Positions 39,818-50,500 of a stretch of DNA of 64,000 nt are shown here, in pieces. Location of the stretch: assembly GCA_020055645.1 (NCBI GenBank), contig CM034546.1, positions 103,251,812-103,315,811 of the forward strand, written 5' to 3'. Every line of letters begins with the position of its first letter. Position 1 is the stretch's first letter. Under the pieces are notes generated by a model. It was not told where the DNA came from. It saw only the letters and a list, made by a program, of their open reading frames with translations, and did no database searches. The position numbers were made by a program, and so were the translations under genes. The stretch is from Tomocerus qinae. Its lineage: Eukaryota > Arthropoda > Collembola > Entomobryomorpha > Tomoceridae.

Positions 39818-40116
39818 CTTGAGTAAGCCAGCTTATAGAACCTTATAGAACCGCATAGTCTGTCCGTCCTTCTGTCCCCACGATAACTTTCGAATGCTAT
39901 GACGGATATTGACCAAATTTGGCAAAACCGATGCCTATATGGACCATTGACGATCCCTTTGATTTTGGGACAAATCGGTCCATTGGTTGCTGAGATACCA
40001 CGCGCTCACTTTGTTTCATTTTGATAGTCAAAGTAGAAAATGGGTATTAAAAACTTCAATTGCGTTTCCTATAAATTGTTTGCGGAAAATATTTCACTCC
40101 GCTCCTACCAAATTTA
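39818..40116 (-). repeat. Terminal module, inverted copy
   Basis: This is the reverse complement of the module at 41359-41710. It keeps the priming-like GCGGTTCTATAAG phrase (with cttatagaacc duplicated), the GGAC-rich tract and the ACAAAGTGAGCGCG block. By eye roughly four bases in five match. Confidence 0.8.
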
Positions 40117-40460
40117 AGATTTATTTTGATAGTCAAATATAACTTATTTTAAAACTTTTTGATTCTGATAGACAATTATGATCAATATTGACTTGAATTA
40201 CTGTAGAATTTAGTAATCAACAGATACGTATCTAGAAATTTGGTCTAGGGGGCGTAACCAAAAAACCTACACCAAGCCGTAACAGAAGCTCGCCTGAGTA
40301 AAGGGGATCCTGTGTACATTTTTGGTAGAAAATAGAAGAAATAGATCTATTTTGATTGTTAAAATGAAAAGTGTAAAATAGGGAATATTAAGTTGTCTAA
40401 ATAAACAAAAATTTAAAGTGTGGTAGTGTATTAACTATCAAATCAACAGAAAATCAAAAT

Positions 40461-41160
40461 TGATTAATTTTGACTATCAAAATCAACAAAAAATCAAAAT
40501 TAATTAATATCGAGTATCAAAATCGACAGTAAATCAAAATTGATTAATGTTGACTATAAAAATCAACAGAAAATCAAAATTGTATAATGTTGACTATGAA
40601 AATCAACAGAAAATCAAAATTGATTAATTTTGACTATCAAAATCAACAAAAAATCAAAATTAATTAATATCGAGTATCAAAATCGACAGTAAATCAAAAT
40701 TGATTAATGTTGACTATAAAAATCAACAGAAAATCAAAATTGTATAATGTTGACTATGAAAATCAACAGAAAATCAAAATTGATTAATGTTGACTATGAA
40801 AATCAACAGAAAATCAAAATTGATTAATGTTGACTATGAAAATCAACAGAAAATCAAAATTGATTAATGTTGACTATGAAAATCAACAGAAAATCAAAAT
40901 TGATTAATGTTGACTATGAAAATCAACAGAAAATCAAATTGATTAATGTTGACTATGAAAATCAACAGAAAATCAAAATTGATTAATGTTGACTATGAAA
41001 ATCAACAGAAAATCAAAATTGATTAATGTTGACTATGAAAATCAACAGAAAATCAAAATTGATTAATGTTGACTATGAAAATCAACAGAAAATCAAAATT
41101 GATTAATGTTGACTATGAAAATTAACAGTAAATCAAAATTGATTAATGTTATGACTATGA
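40461..41160. repeat. 40-bp tandem array 1
   Basis: About 18 units of 40 bp, typically beginning TGATTAATGTTGACTATGAA and ending in an AATCAACAG-plus-A-rich half. Units at 40461-40620 and 40621-40780 form an exact 160-bp (four-unit) higher-order duplication. The following units are nearly uniform, with a 1-bp deletion near 40937 and degeneration after 41110. Each unit carries a TTGA...TCAA dyad. Confidence 0.95.
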
Positions 41161-41358
41161 AAATCAACAGATATTTAATCTTGATTGATTATGAGTATTA
41201 AGATCTACAGAAAATTAAAATCGGTTAATAATGATTATTTAAATCTAAAGGAAAACAAAAAATGGAAATTCTACTATAAAATTGAATAAAAATCCAAAAT
41301 AGATTTTTTCCATCGTCTAATAGTTATTTTCCGGTTTAATTGGCTTTATTATAAAATA

Positions 41359-41710
41359 TCAAATTTGGTAGAAGCGGATTGAAATATTTTATACTATCCC
41401 GCTAACAATTTATAGGAAACGCTGTAGAACTTTTTAATGTCCATTTAATGCCAAATTTTCAATTTGACTATCAAAATGAAGACAAAGTGAGCGCGCGTTA
41501 TCTCAGTAACCAATGGACCGATTAACCCCCAATTCAATAGGGATCGTCAGTGGTCTATAGGCATTGTTTTTGCCAAGTTTGGTCAATATCCGTCATTGCT
41601 TTCGAAAGTTATCGTGGGGACGGACGGACGTACGGACGGACGTACGGACGGACGTACGGACGTACGGACAGACTGTGCGGTTCTATAAGCTGCCTTATTC
41701 AGGCGAGCTA
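41359..41710 (+). repeat. Terminal module, forward copy 1
   Basis: Begins AAATTTGGTAGAAGCGG and runs through ACAAAGTGAGCGCGCG and TTCGAAAGTTATCGTGG to GCGGTTCTATAAGCT and CAGGCGAGCT. With the inverted copy at 39818 it brackets array 1. Confidence 0.85.
41618..41673. repeat. GGAC/GTAC minisatellite
   Basis: About four copies of a 12-bp unit GGACGGACGTAC, expanded inside the terminal module. The sister copy at 43750-43790 has plain GGAC repeats. Confidence 0.9.
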
Positions 41711-41819
41711 AAACCTACGGCAAGTCTTAACAGAAGGTCGCCTGAGTGAAGGGGACCGTGTACAGTACACAGATTAAGTAGAATAATAGAAATAGTTTTA
41801 TTTTCATATTTATTGGTTA

Positions 41820-42620
41820 ATATTGAGCAAAATCAAAATGTATGAATTTTGACCATCAAAGTCAATAGAAAACCAAAACAGATTAACGTTGACTATCAAA
41901 ATCAACAGAAAACAAATATAGATTAATTTTGACTATCAAAAGCAATAGAAAATCAATATAAATTAATGTTGACTTTCAAAATCGCAGAAAATCAAAATAG
42001 ATGAATTTTGACCATCAAAATCAACAGACAATCAAAATAGATTACGATTAAAATTGAAAATCAACAGAAATTCAAAATAAATTAAGATTGACATTGAAAA
42101 TCAACAGAAAATCAAAATAGATAATTGTTGACTATGAAAATCAACAGAAACTCAAAATAGATTAAGATTGACAATGAAAATCAACAGAGGATAATAATAG
42201 ATTGATGTTCACTTTTAAAATTAATAGATAATTGTTGACTATGAAAATCAACAAAAAATCAAAATAGGTAATTGCTGACTATGAAAATCGATAGAAAATC
42301 AAAATAGATAATTGTTGACTATGAAAATCAACAGAAACTCAAAATAGATAAAGATTGCCTATGAAAATCAATAGAAAATCGAAGAATAATGTTCACAATG
42401 ACAATCAACAGAAAATCAAAGTAGATAATTGTTGACTGAAAATGAGCAGAAAATCAAAATTTGTTAAGATTGATTATCAAAATAAACTAAAAAGTCAAAT
42501 TTGAATAATATTGAGTATCAAAATAAACAAAAAACTTTAAAAATCAAAAGAAAATCAAAATTGATTAATATTTGGTATAAAAGTCAAAAAAAATATAAAT
42601 CGGTTAATATTGACTGTCAT
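41820..42620. repeat. Diverged tandem array 2
   Basis: Degenerate units of roughly 36-40 bp of the same family as array 1 (recurring GACTATCAAAATCAACAGAA and AATCAAAATAGAT phrases), with many substitutions and indels. It looks older than array 1. Confidence 0.8.
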
Positions 42621-42834
42621 GATAAAACCTACAGCAAGCCGTAACAGAAGCTCGCCTGATTAAAGGTTAACGTGTACATATTTTGCTAGACAAAAAGTAC
42701 TCGCACGTAGCACAAAACCGAGCGTACGGATTTTGATCAAACTTTCAGAATTGGGTCTTTATATATGTAGCTATGACATATTAAAAATTCAGACATTGAT
42801 ATTATAGGGAAACGAAGCTATATTATTTGAAAAA

Positions 42835-43435
42835 TCAACAAAAAATCAAAATTGATTAATGTTGACTATGAAAATCAACAGAAAATCAAAATTGATTAAT
42901 GTTGACTATGAAAATTAACAGAAAATCAAAATTGATTAATGTTGACTATGAAAATCAACAGAAAATCAAAGCACATTAATGTTGACTATAAAAATCAACA
43001 GAAAATCAAAATTGATTAATTTTGAATATAAAATCAACAGAAAATCAAAATTGATTAATTTTGAATATGAAAATTAACAGAAAATCAAAATTGATTAATT
43101 TTAAATATGAAAATCAACAGAAAATCAAAATTGATTAATGTTGACAATGAAAATCAATAGAAAATCAAAATTGATAAATGTTGACTATGAAAATCAACAG
43201 AAAGTCAAAATTGATTAATATTGACTATCAAAATCAATACAAATCAAATATATTAATAACGACTATCAAGATCAATGCATAAGAAAATATATTAATATTG
43301 ACTATCAAAGTCAATACATAATGAAAATATATTAATATTGACTATCAAAGTCAATACATAATGAAAATATATTAATATTGACTATCAAAGTCAATACATA
43401 ATGAAAATATATTAATATTGACTGTTAAAATCAAG
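42835..43435. repeat. 40-bp tandem array 3
   Basis: 40-bp units as in array 1 up to about 43240. A variant subfamily follows (unit containing TATTGACTATCAAAGTCAAT and ACATAATGAAAATATATTA) with three near-identical units at about 43280-43420. The variant keeps the TTGACT...AGTCAA dyad and makes it more symmetric. Confidence 0.9.
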
Positions 43436-43508
43436 ACAAACTTGAAACAGATTCGTTATTTTGCTTTTAAAGGTAATTTTCCGGTTTTGTTATTTTACTA
43501 TTTAATTT

Positions 43509-43825
43509 CAGTTTTAGTAGAAGCGGCATGATATAGTTTATACTATCCCGCTAACAATCTATAGGAAACGGTATTACAATTTTCAATGCCCATTTTTCAC
43601 TTTAACTATCAAAATGAAGACAAAGTGAGCGCGCGGTATCTCAGCAACCTATGGACCGATTTACCCCAAAATCAATAGGGATCGTCAGTGGTCCATAGGC
43701 ATTGTTTTTGCCAAGTTTGGTCTATATCCGTCATTGCTTTCGAAAGTTATCGTGGGTACGGACGGACGGACGGACGGACGGACAGACTGTGCGGTTCTAT
43801 AAGCTCGCTTACTCAGGCGAGCTAA
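43509..43825 (+). repeat. Terminal module, forward copy 2, with 3' hairpin
   Basis: Same module as 41359-41710. It ends in a perfect stem-loop AGCTCGC-TTACTCAG-GCGAGCT (43802-43823) followed by AA, so that CTAA closes the element. Confidence 0.85.
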
Positions 43826-43847
43826 AAAAAGCAAGGCCATATTTTTA

Positions 43848-44056
43848 TTTTGACTATTAAAATGAAGACAAAGTGAGCGCGCGGCATCTCAGCAACCTAT
43901 AGATCAATGTGGTCTATTTTCCATAGGCTTTTTCACAGGTCCATAGGCAATGTTTTTGTCAGGTTTAGTTGAAATCCATCAATGTCTTCAAAAGTTATCG
44001 TGTAAACGGACGGACGGACTGTGCAATTCTATAAGCTGCCTTTTCAGGCGATCTAA
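43848..44056 (+). repeat. Terminal module, truncated copy 3
   Basis: Shorter, more diverged copy: AAAGTGAGCGCGCGGCATCT, AAAGTTATCGTG, two GGAC units and CTATAAGCTGCCTTTTCAGG. Confidence 0.75.
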
Positions 44057-44280
44057 TAATGTTAAAAATAATAAAATAGGACATATTCGCAAATGGCATT
44101 TTTGGAAAAAGTCTTCTTTTTCTCAGATGTAGGAAGTCGCTGCGCCCCCCATCCACCCCCTACTGGATACGTGCTTGGTAATCCATCCTATTTCTACTAT
44201 CATTCTACCAAAAATGTGCACATGGTCGTCTTTACCCAGGCGAGCTTCTGTTACGGCTTGTAGGTTTTGTTCTCTGCTCC

Positions 44281-44994
44281 TGTACTCGAAAAAGAGTAAA
44301 ATTTGAACGTGAGTGCGCGCTTAGACGTGTCCAGTGGGGGAGGGGGTGTAGCGCCCCTCTCAAAGTAACGTTACCTTATACCCCAGATTAAGGACGCTGT
44401 TTACGTTGGTTGCTAACGAAAAAAATATAATTTCCAAAATTTAACCCGTCAATTGTCACATCCGAAACCCCATAGTTAACCTACCCGGCCATTCCACTAC
44501 CTCAAGGGGAAGTTTTGGCAGTGCAATATTGATAAACAAGATGCTATCAAGTCAATAACAAAATGAATTCCATGCGGCATAAACGGCCGTCTTATGGTAT
44601 AATATTTGTAAATCTATTGGTTAGTATGGTTAGGTACTATATCACTATGACTACGGTGTCAATGCTTGTACTTGATGGCCGTTTATGTCACATGGACAAT
44701 AGACATCTTTGATAGTAGTTATAACAACCATGGTTATAACTTAAACTTACAAGTATGAATGCATTGAAGCAAGATGCAAACAAAAAAGATTTTGTACTAA
44801 AGTATTTGTAATAACATTGCCAATGACGACAGGTGGAAATGCTACTATACAAGTCAGTATAGAAATCTTTATAATATAATACACTTCCCCGTTTCCTAGA
44901 AACTAATTTTTTGGAATTGCATTGACTTATGCCCTCGGTATTCCATCATCAGCAATTCGGGTCAACCTCCATGCATTTAAAATTCATCATAATA
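44281..44994. other. Repeat-flank DNA, no gene
   Basis: Contains a G-rich tract near 44335-44360 resembling material adjoining the modules, then unremarkable AT-rich sequence. No coding region was seen. Confidence 0.6.
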
Positions 44995-45318
44995 TCTTTA
45001 CATCGACTGTTATAACTTCCGGAGGATCAGTCTGATTTTTATGGGACCTACATTTTTGGAACCGTGGACTATCAAGGAACAAAAGTTACCATTCGGAATT
45101 TTGATATAGTTGTTTTAAATGCATTTAAAAAAATCAAATTCCCAAAAAAATGAGTCATTTTTAGTTTTTTATAAAACGTTGATGTTTTTGGTCCATTTAA
45201 AGCAACTATATCAAAATTCCGAATGGTAACTTTTGTTCCTTGATAGTCCACGGTTCCAAAAATGTAGGTTCCATAAAAATCAGACTGATCCTCCGGAAGT
45301 TATAATAGTCGATGTAAA
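44995..45318. repeat. Inverted repeat, about 125-bp arms, 70-bp loop
   Basis: Left arm about 44995-45122 (TCTTTACATCGACTGTTATA... to GATATAGTTGTTTTAAATG) pairs with right arm about 45193-45318 with only a few mismatches. Weaker pairing extends outward to the atgcattt strings near 44971 and 45331. This looks like a foldback MITE. The open frame at 45233-45463 overlaps the right arm and is not a gene. Confidence 0.9.
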
Positions 45319-45344
45319 AGATTTTTTAACATGCATTTTGATAG

Positions 45345-46015
45345 TCCCCTGTGGTTGCTATGCAGGGCCAAAGTGTAACCTTAAAAATGTGAGTTTTGAC
45401 CCTAGTGGGTGGCCTGCATATGTTATCGATCGCCAATATGCTATTTTAATACAAATATATTGACTCAGGCACCGAAAATCTCTTGCAACCTGCATGGTTG
45501 CTGTGGAAATCGGCCCTCGCCACGCCCCCAAAGTAAAAGGAGCTCACGTGTTCTTAGCCAATAGAATGTCACGATCCATTCGGGAGCGTGGCTATTTGGC
45601 GGAGCTAAAGTGTGGAATCAATTAGCCAGTGGGGGCCTGTTACACAGGAAATTAAAATGTTTTCGATGCCTTGACCCTCTGTAGTAGTAAGATGAAATTT
45701 TAGAATATTTTTTTACTATTGCAGTAACTCATTAAGCATAGGTACTAAATTATATACCATTAATTTATATCGTATATTTTATACATTGTGATAGTTGACA
45801 TTATATTCAGGATTCCAAAAATGTACCACACCAGAAAATCGGGTAAGAACTTTAGACAGAATTCCAAGAGTTGTAAAGCAATTTTTACATGTATTTTGAT
45901 GATCATCAGAGATTTCCAAATCTGAGGTACTGGGAGCTTAAAGTCCTGGTGCATACAAAAGGAAATGATCTCTTTACTATCATATTCCTCATAATTAACT
46001 TTTTTTTGGGAAAGT
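45345..46015. other. Spacer with a locally GC-richer patch
   Basis: At 45480-45640 the sequence is less AT-rich, with an E-box CACGTG (45545-45550) and a CCAAT box (45558-45562). No initiating gene follows, so it may belong to a transposon. The minus frame at 45760-46056 has no recognised content. Confidence 0.4.
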
Positions 46016-46019
46016 GCTA

Positions 46020-46843
46020 GAGTAAATACATAAGAGACCATGCAGGCTCGGAACAAAATGTCACAGCCAAAGTTGTTACTTTCAGATTCTACTCTACTTA
46101 GTGATATGAAAAAAACAATTTCAGGATTTTTTTTGAAAACCCGCCGTTTTTAAGTTATGGCGGTTTTCCGCCTTTTGTCGTTCATCTATGATTCATTTCT
46201 AAACTACTTGACCGATTTTCATGAAACCGGTGCCATTCTTCCCGCAAACGCTTTCATCACATGGCCCTTTTTTTAGTTTTTAAAATTTTTTTCAAAATTT
46301 TGAAAAACAATTTCGAAAAGTTTCGAAAAAAATTTTTTTGAACGTATTTACTAGAACTATTATTAAATGCAATAAAAACGCTAATTCTGACCAAAAACTC
46401 AATAATTAGGGTGTATATATCAAAAATAAAGTCATTAAAATAAATGAATGAAAACCACTATTGAGTTTATGGTCAGAATTACCGTTTTTATCGCATTTAA
46501 TAATAGTACTAATAAAAACGTTCAAAAAGTCTTTTTTCGAAATTTTTCGAATTTTTTTTCAAAATTTTGAAAAAAATTTTAAAAACTAAAAAAGGGGCCA
46601 TGTGATGAAAGCGTTTACGGGAAGAATGGCGCCGGTTTCATGAAAATCGGTCAAGTAGTTTAGAAATGAATCATAGATGAACGACAAAAGGCGGAAAACC
46701 GCCATAACTTAAAAAGAGCGGGTTTTCATAAAAAATCCTGAAATTGTTTTTTTCATATCACTAAGTAGAGTAGAATCTGAAAGTAACAACTTTGGCTGTG
46801 ACATTTTGTTCCGAGCATGCATGGTCTCTTATGTATTTACTCG
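46020..46843. mobile_element. Near-perfect inverted repeat, 385-bp arms, 54-bp loop (foldback element)
   Basis: Arms 46020-46404 and 46459-46843 are reverse complements with scattered substitutions. Outer ends AGTAAATACATAAGAGACCA and its complement are matched, as are CGGAACAAAATGTCACAGCC, the GTTATGGCGGTTTTCCGCC block and the inner GTCAGAATTA block. No protein frame spans it. It resembles a foldback/MITE or a recent palindromic duplication. A clear target-site duplication was not identified. Confidence 0.93.
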
Positions 46844-47021
46844 CTAAAGGATCCGAGATTACTGATCCAACACCCATAAAGTAAATTCAAAAAAGATTCA
46901 TCGGAACTTATTCTAGAGGTTATATTTTAAAAATTTCACAATTTTGTTTTTGATTGGAAGACACATGGATGACAAAATGCAAATACAGAAATATGTATCA
47001 ATTTCAAGTTCAAAATAAGTT

Positions 47022-47560
47022 TTGAAGAATCTTTTTTACATTTACTACATGGATGTAGGTCCAGTAATCTCAGTTGCTTTAGGACTTTTACAAAAAAGAA
47101 CGAATTTTCGGAATTCCCATTCACCCTCTATGATAATTTTTGCTGGTTACCTAGCAGCGTCCCTATTTCACCACTGCCTTAAACGGTGCAAAATTTGTTT
47201 CGCAGAATCGAAAACTGACTCACTTTTTTGGGAATCTAACTTTTATTAAACCAATTGAAAACATCAATGTAAATGGCCAAATTGAATTTTCCCGCACATG
47301 AAGTAATAGAAACCTTGAGCGCACTGAAAGCTGGAAAAATATTTATACAGAATGCATGCATTGCTCCTGTTATGAAATTTTTTGTGCCTTGCAAGTCGTA
47401 TGAGACTATAGACCGCGCAGTGAATAATTGTGTACTGCCACAAATTGTTTTGCTTTGGACGTGTTAGAATTTGCATCATTATGTGCGTTGTTATGTGCTT
47501 GGCTGCGTTTTAGAATTACGGCAAATCAACACACGGAAGTACAAACATACAAACGGAATT
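47022..47560 (+). pseudogene. Decayed transposase C-terminus (P/THAP9-like), tentative
   Basis: Three consecutive + frames read like one broken protein. The first has SMIIFAGYLAASLFHHC with a CKIC pair, recalling the GYVA...CxxC segment of P-element/THAP9-type transposases. Next is MAKLNFPAHEVIETLSA, recalling the Gly-x-Leu-x-(Y/F)-Pro-Ser segment that follows. The third is ALDVLEFASLCALLCAWLRF, like their C-terminal Ala/Arg-rich helix. A stop at 47247 and two frame changes break it. The family call rests on motif order only. Confidence 0.35.
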
Positions 47561-47569
47561 GTCACGTGA

Positions 47570-50500
47570 CTGACTTTTGCCGTTTATCTAATAGTAGTGA
47601 TGCAAAGATATATACGAGCTCTCCGCTTTATCAACCCACTCGCCTCCTTCACTAATACTATGTAAATAAATAGAGATTTAAGAGATGTTAATTGTATTCT
47701 ACTGTCATGTCAGCTTTTACTACGCCTATTCACTACGTCCTGCTCCCACTGAGTTATGTTATCTTATGCCACTATCATTATGCAATATATCTACATCTCC
47801 CTAATACTTACAAATGTTACTGCTTTCTCTCTTTGTAAATACAAAAGTTAAGCTACACTCCCTCTACATTGACAATTCCTCTTTCCTACTACACGCATAC
47901 AAGACTCCGTTTAGAATTTTACAATTTAATTTTAATAAATTGTCCATCAAGGACACTATAGATTTATTGCCTGGAAATATCATTCTTAACGTACAGTTTT
48001 TTAAGATTCTTCTTTTTCTAAAATAAATACCTAGGTTATACGTATAGTATATTTTCTTGTAGTTTTAGTGGTAGAGGAATTGTATGTAATAAGAATTTAA
48101 GTAGAATAAAGGACAAAGGTGAGATAATTAAAGGATTATAAGTAGGTATGGATAAGTAGTTGCATGGTAAACGTTCCCTTCATTTACTGGCGTGTCTTTA
48201 GCTACAGAGAGGAATGGTGAACAAGTTATTTTAATCTGGGAAATAACAGGTGTGACTTTTGAATGTAATTAAAGGTTGAATATAAAGCTAAAGAAGTAGG
48301 TACTTATCATCTGATATAATTTACTAGATGTATACCTACAAACTGTCCTTGAGAAATTCGGTTCTGCTAAGGCTGGATAGACTTGAGTAGAAACTAGTGT
48401 AGAATGTAAATGAAATTATCAAGGAGCTTGTTCATCCTCACGTGGAAACACTAAATACTATTAGTATTATTTCACGATGCTCTTTCAGAAAGTCCTGGGC
48501 ACATTTTCATCAAATTCAGAAATTGGCATACTATCATACTATCAACATTCAAAAATTCTCATTACTAATTATAAGCATACAACTGAGTGACAATTGCGAC
48601 TTAATACAACTTTTTTCAACAGTTGTAGATGAGTGGAATGAAAACAAATTAAAGACCATAAACGAGCTCATTACTTGCTCTGAAGTCAAAAGTCAGTCAC
48701 ACAAGTTTCAAAAATGCAAGTTTAAAAAAGAGACTCCTTCAAAAATTTCAATTAATTGGGAATTCGGCTCTAAGTATTGATTGCTTTTATGGTTCTTCGT
48801 ATTATGCCTTCTACTATGCTGTACAGGTTTTGGGCCAAGTTTCTATTACACTTTTCCGTTACCGAATAAAATCAACCTATAATCCAAAATTATAGCATAA
48901 ATAGCCAAGGAGTAAAACCTTATAAATGGCAGTTATTCAAAAAATTTAAAGAGTAAAACCAGATTGATGTATTTTGGCATGAGATATTTGTTATAGTAAA
49001 TAGTATTGTATAGTTTGTAGACGAGACGGGATGATTTCAGTGGTAGCAGTAGATAGGAAATGTAAATCGAGTAATAAAATATTTCAATCCTCGACCCATA
49101 ATGGGTTTAGATAAAAATCAAATAGGATGAGGAAGGGGACACTAAATGCCTCGACCACTCTACGCAAACACATGGCATAATGATATAGAGTAATGTGTAT
49201 AGAGGAGGACTCCGGTCATGCGAATGTCAAATATCCTTGAGGCTACAAATGAAAGTCTGTGGAGTGAAGGAAACTGTGGAAAGTGGATTCGACATGTACG
49301 GAGGGAAAAGAAAGTAGACATCTCATCTCTGAGTGACACGCAGAGTTCGATGTTCGTAGAATAGTTTGTCTACTCCAAAAGCTACTCCCACACCCAACCA
49401 CACAGCTATGACTTTCTTTAACGACTATACCTACCCACAAATTCAACTCTCTCCATCCATCCAAATCGAAAACTAAACAGGTAGTCTCACATACAAAGAT
49501 CTCCTACTATTTACTTACAGGATATACAAGACTATATTTGACTCTTTGGGCTATTAGTTTATCTCTATAGATGATAATATGATAAGTGCATAGCAGTATG
49601 TATATATGTCGGGGACCTGGGAATGATCGGCATTTGTAGATCACATTGACCACGAAGGTCATTGATCTCACCAAAGCATTTCTCTTAGTTAATAATTAAT
49701 TCAAAGTGATTGCTTTAATTTGGGTCCTAACACCTTAAAAGAGTAATCCAAGACTTTCCCACTAACAAGTAATTGTTTTGGGAAATCTTTTCGAATTTTT
49801 TCCCTCGTATCCTCTATCGGAGAAAATAAGTCAAATTAACCATTGTCTTTTCATTTTAATAATTTTGGCTCGCTCTTCAAAATGCTTTCTGATTCTGGTT
49901 GAGTGCTTTAGTTGTGTTTTCAGTACCTGGGAATAGAGCTAATTACTCTATTGTTGGCCTGTTGCAAGAATAAATAGTTTCATTTTTAGGATATAAATAT
50001 GTACTATATAAAGATATTTAGCAGTTCATCTTCCAAAAATAGTAGGCTGGCTTCTGTAGGATTAACTGTTGTTTGTCTATTTTCTAAGAGCAATTTTTCA
50101 CTTTAATGAGAGATGTCGTGTAAAGCAGTTTTTTCAATTTGCATGAGCAGGAAAGCCAAAAAATTGAAAGTACAGTATTATTATGTTGAGTTGGAAACGT
50201 TTAAAGACTAACCAATTGGTCTAAAGGAAAGGTGACCCCCGACATGCTGGAATGTATTAGAGTTAGTTAATGTAGAGTTGTCTAGTGAGCGTGTAGGCCA
50301 TCCATTTAATTCCGTGGAGCGTCTCGTTCATGTTAGAGCTGCATGGAATTGAATTCTCCATTCAATCGGATTTCAGTTCATCACCTTGCTGATGCGATAG
50401 GTAAAGTCAAAGAGAATTTCATTAGAAAAGGACTTCTCTTTCCACCCCCTGCTGAAATGAAAGTGACCTTCTATGCCATTATAGTAGTTAGAAATTGCCG

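Larger units (their letters stand above)
39818..44280. mobile_element. Composite foldback-like repeat complex
   Basis: A terminal module of about 300 bp occurs inverted at 39818-40116, forward at 41359-41710, forward again at 43509-43825 and as a shorter forward copy at 43848-44056. Shared phrases include GTGAGCGCGCGGTATCTCAG, the GGATCGTC region, TTCGAAAGTTATCGTGG, a GGAC-rich run and GCGGTTCTATAAGCT. A second module (AAGCCGTAACAGAAGCTCGC) occurs near 40270, 41715 and 42630 and inverted near 44240. Tandem arrays fill the space between. No transposase frame was found inside, so this is a non-autonomous, probably nested element. Confidence 0.75.

Noticed and set aside
40461-41160. Regular 40-bp repeats reminiscent of a CRISPR array
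   Set aside because: The units are directly abutting with no unique spacers, and the DNA is eukaryotic.
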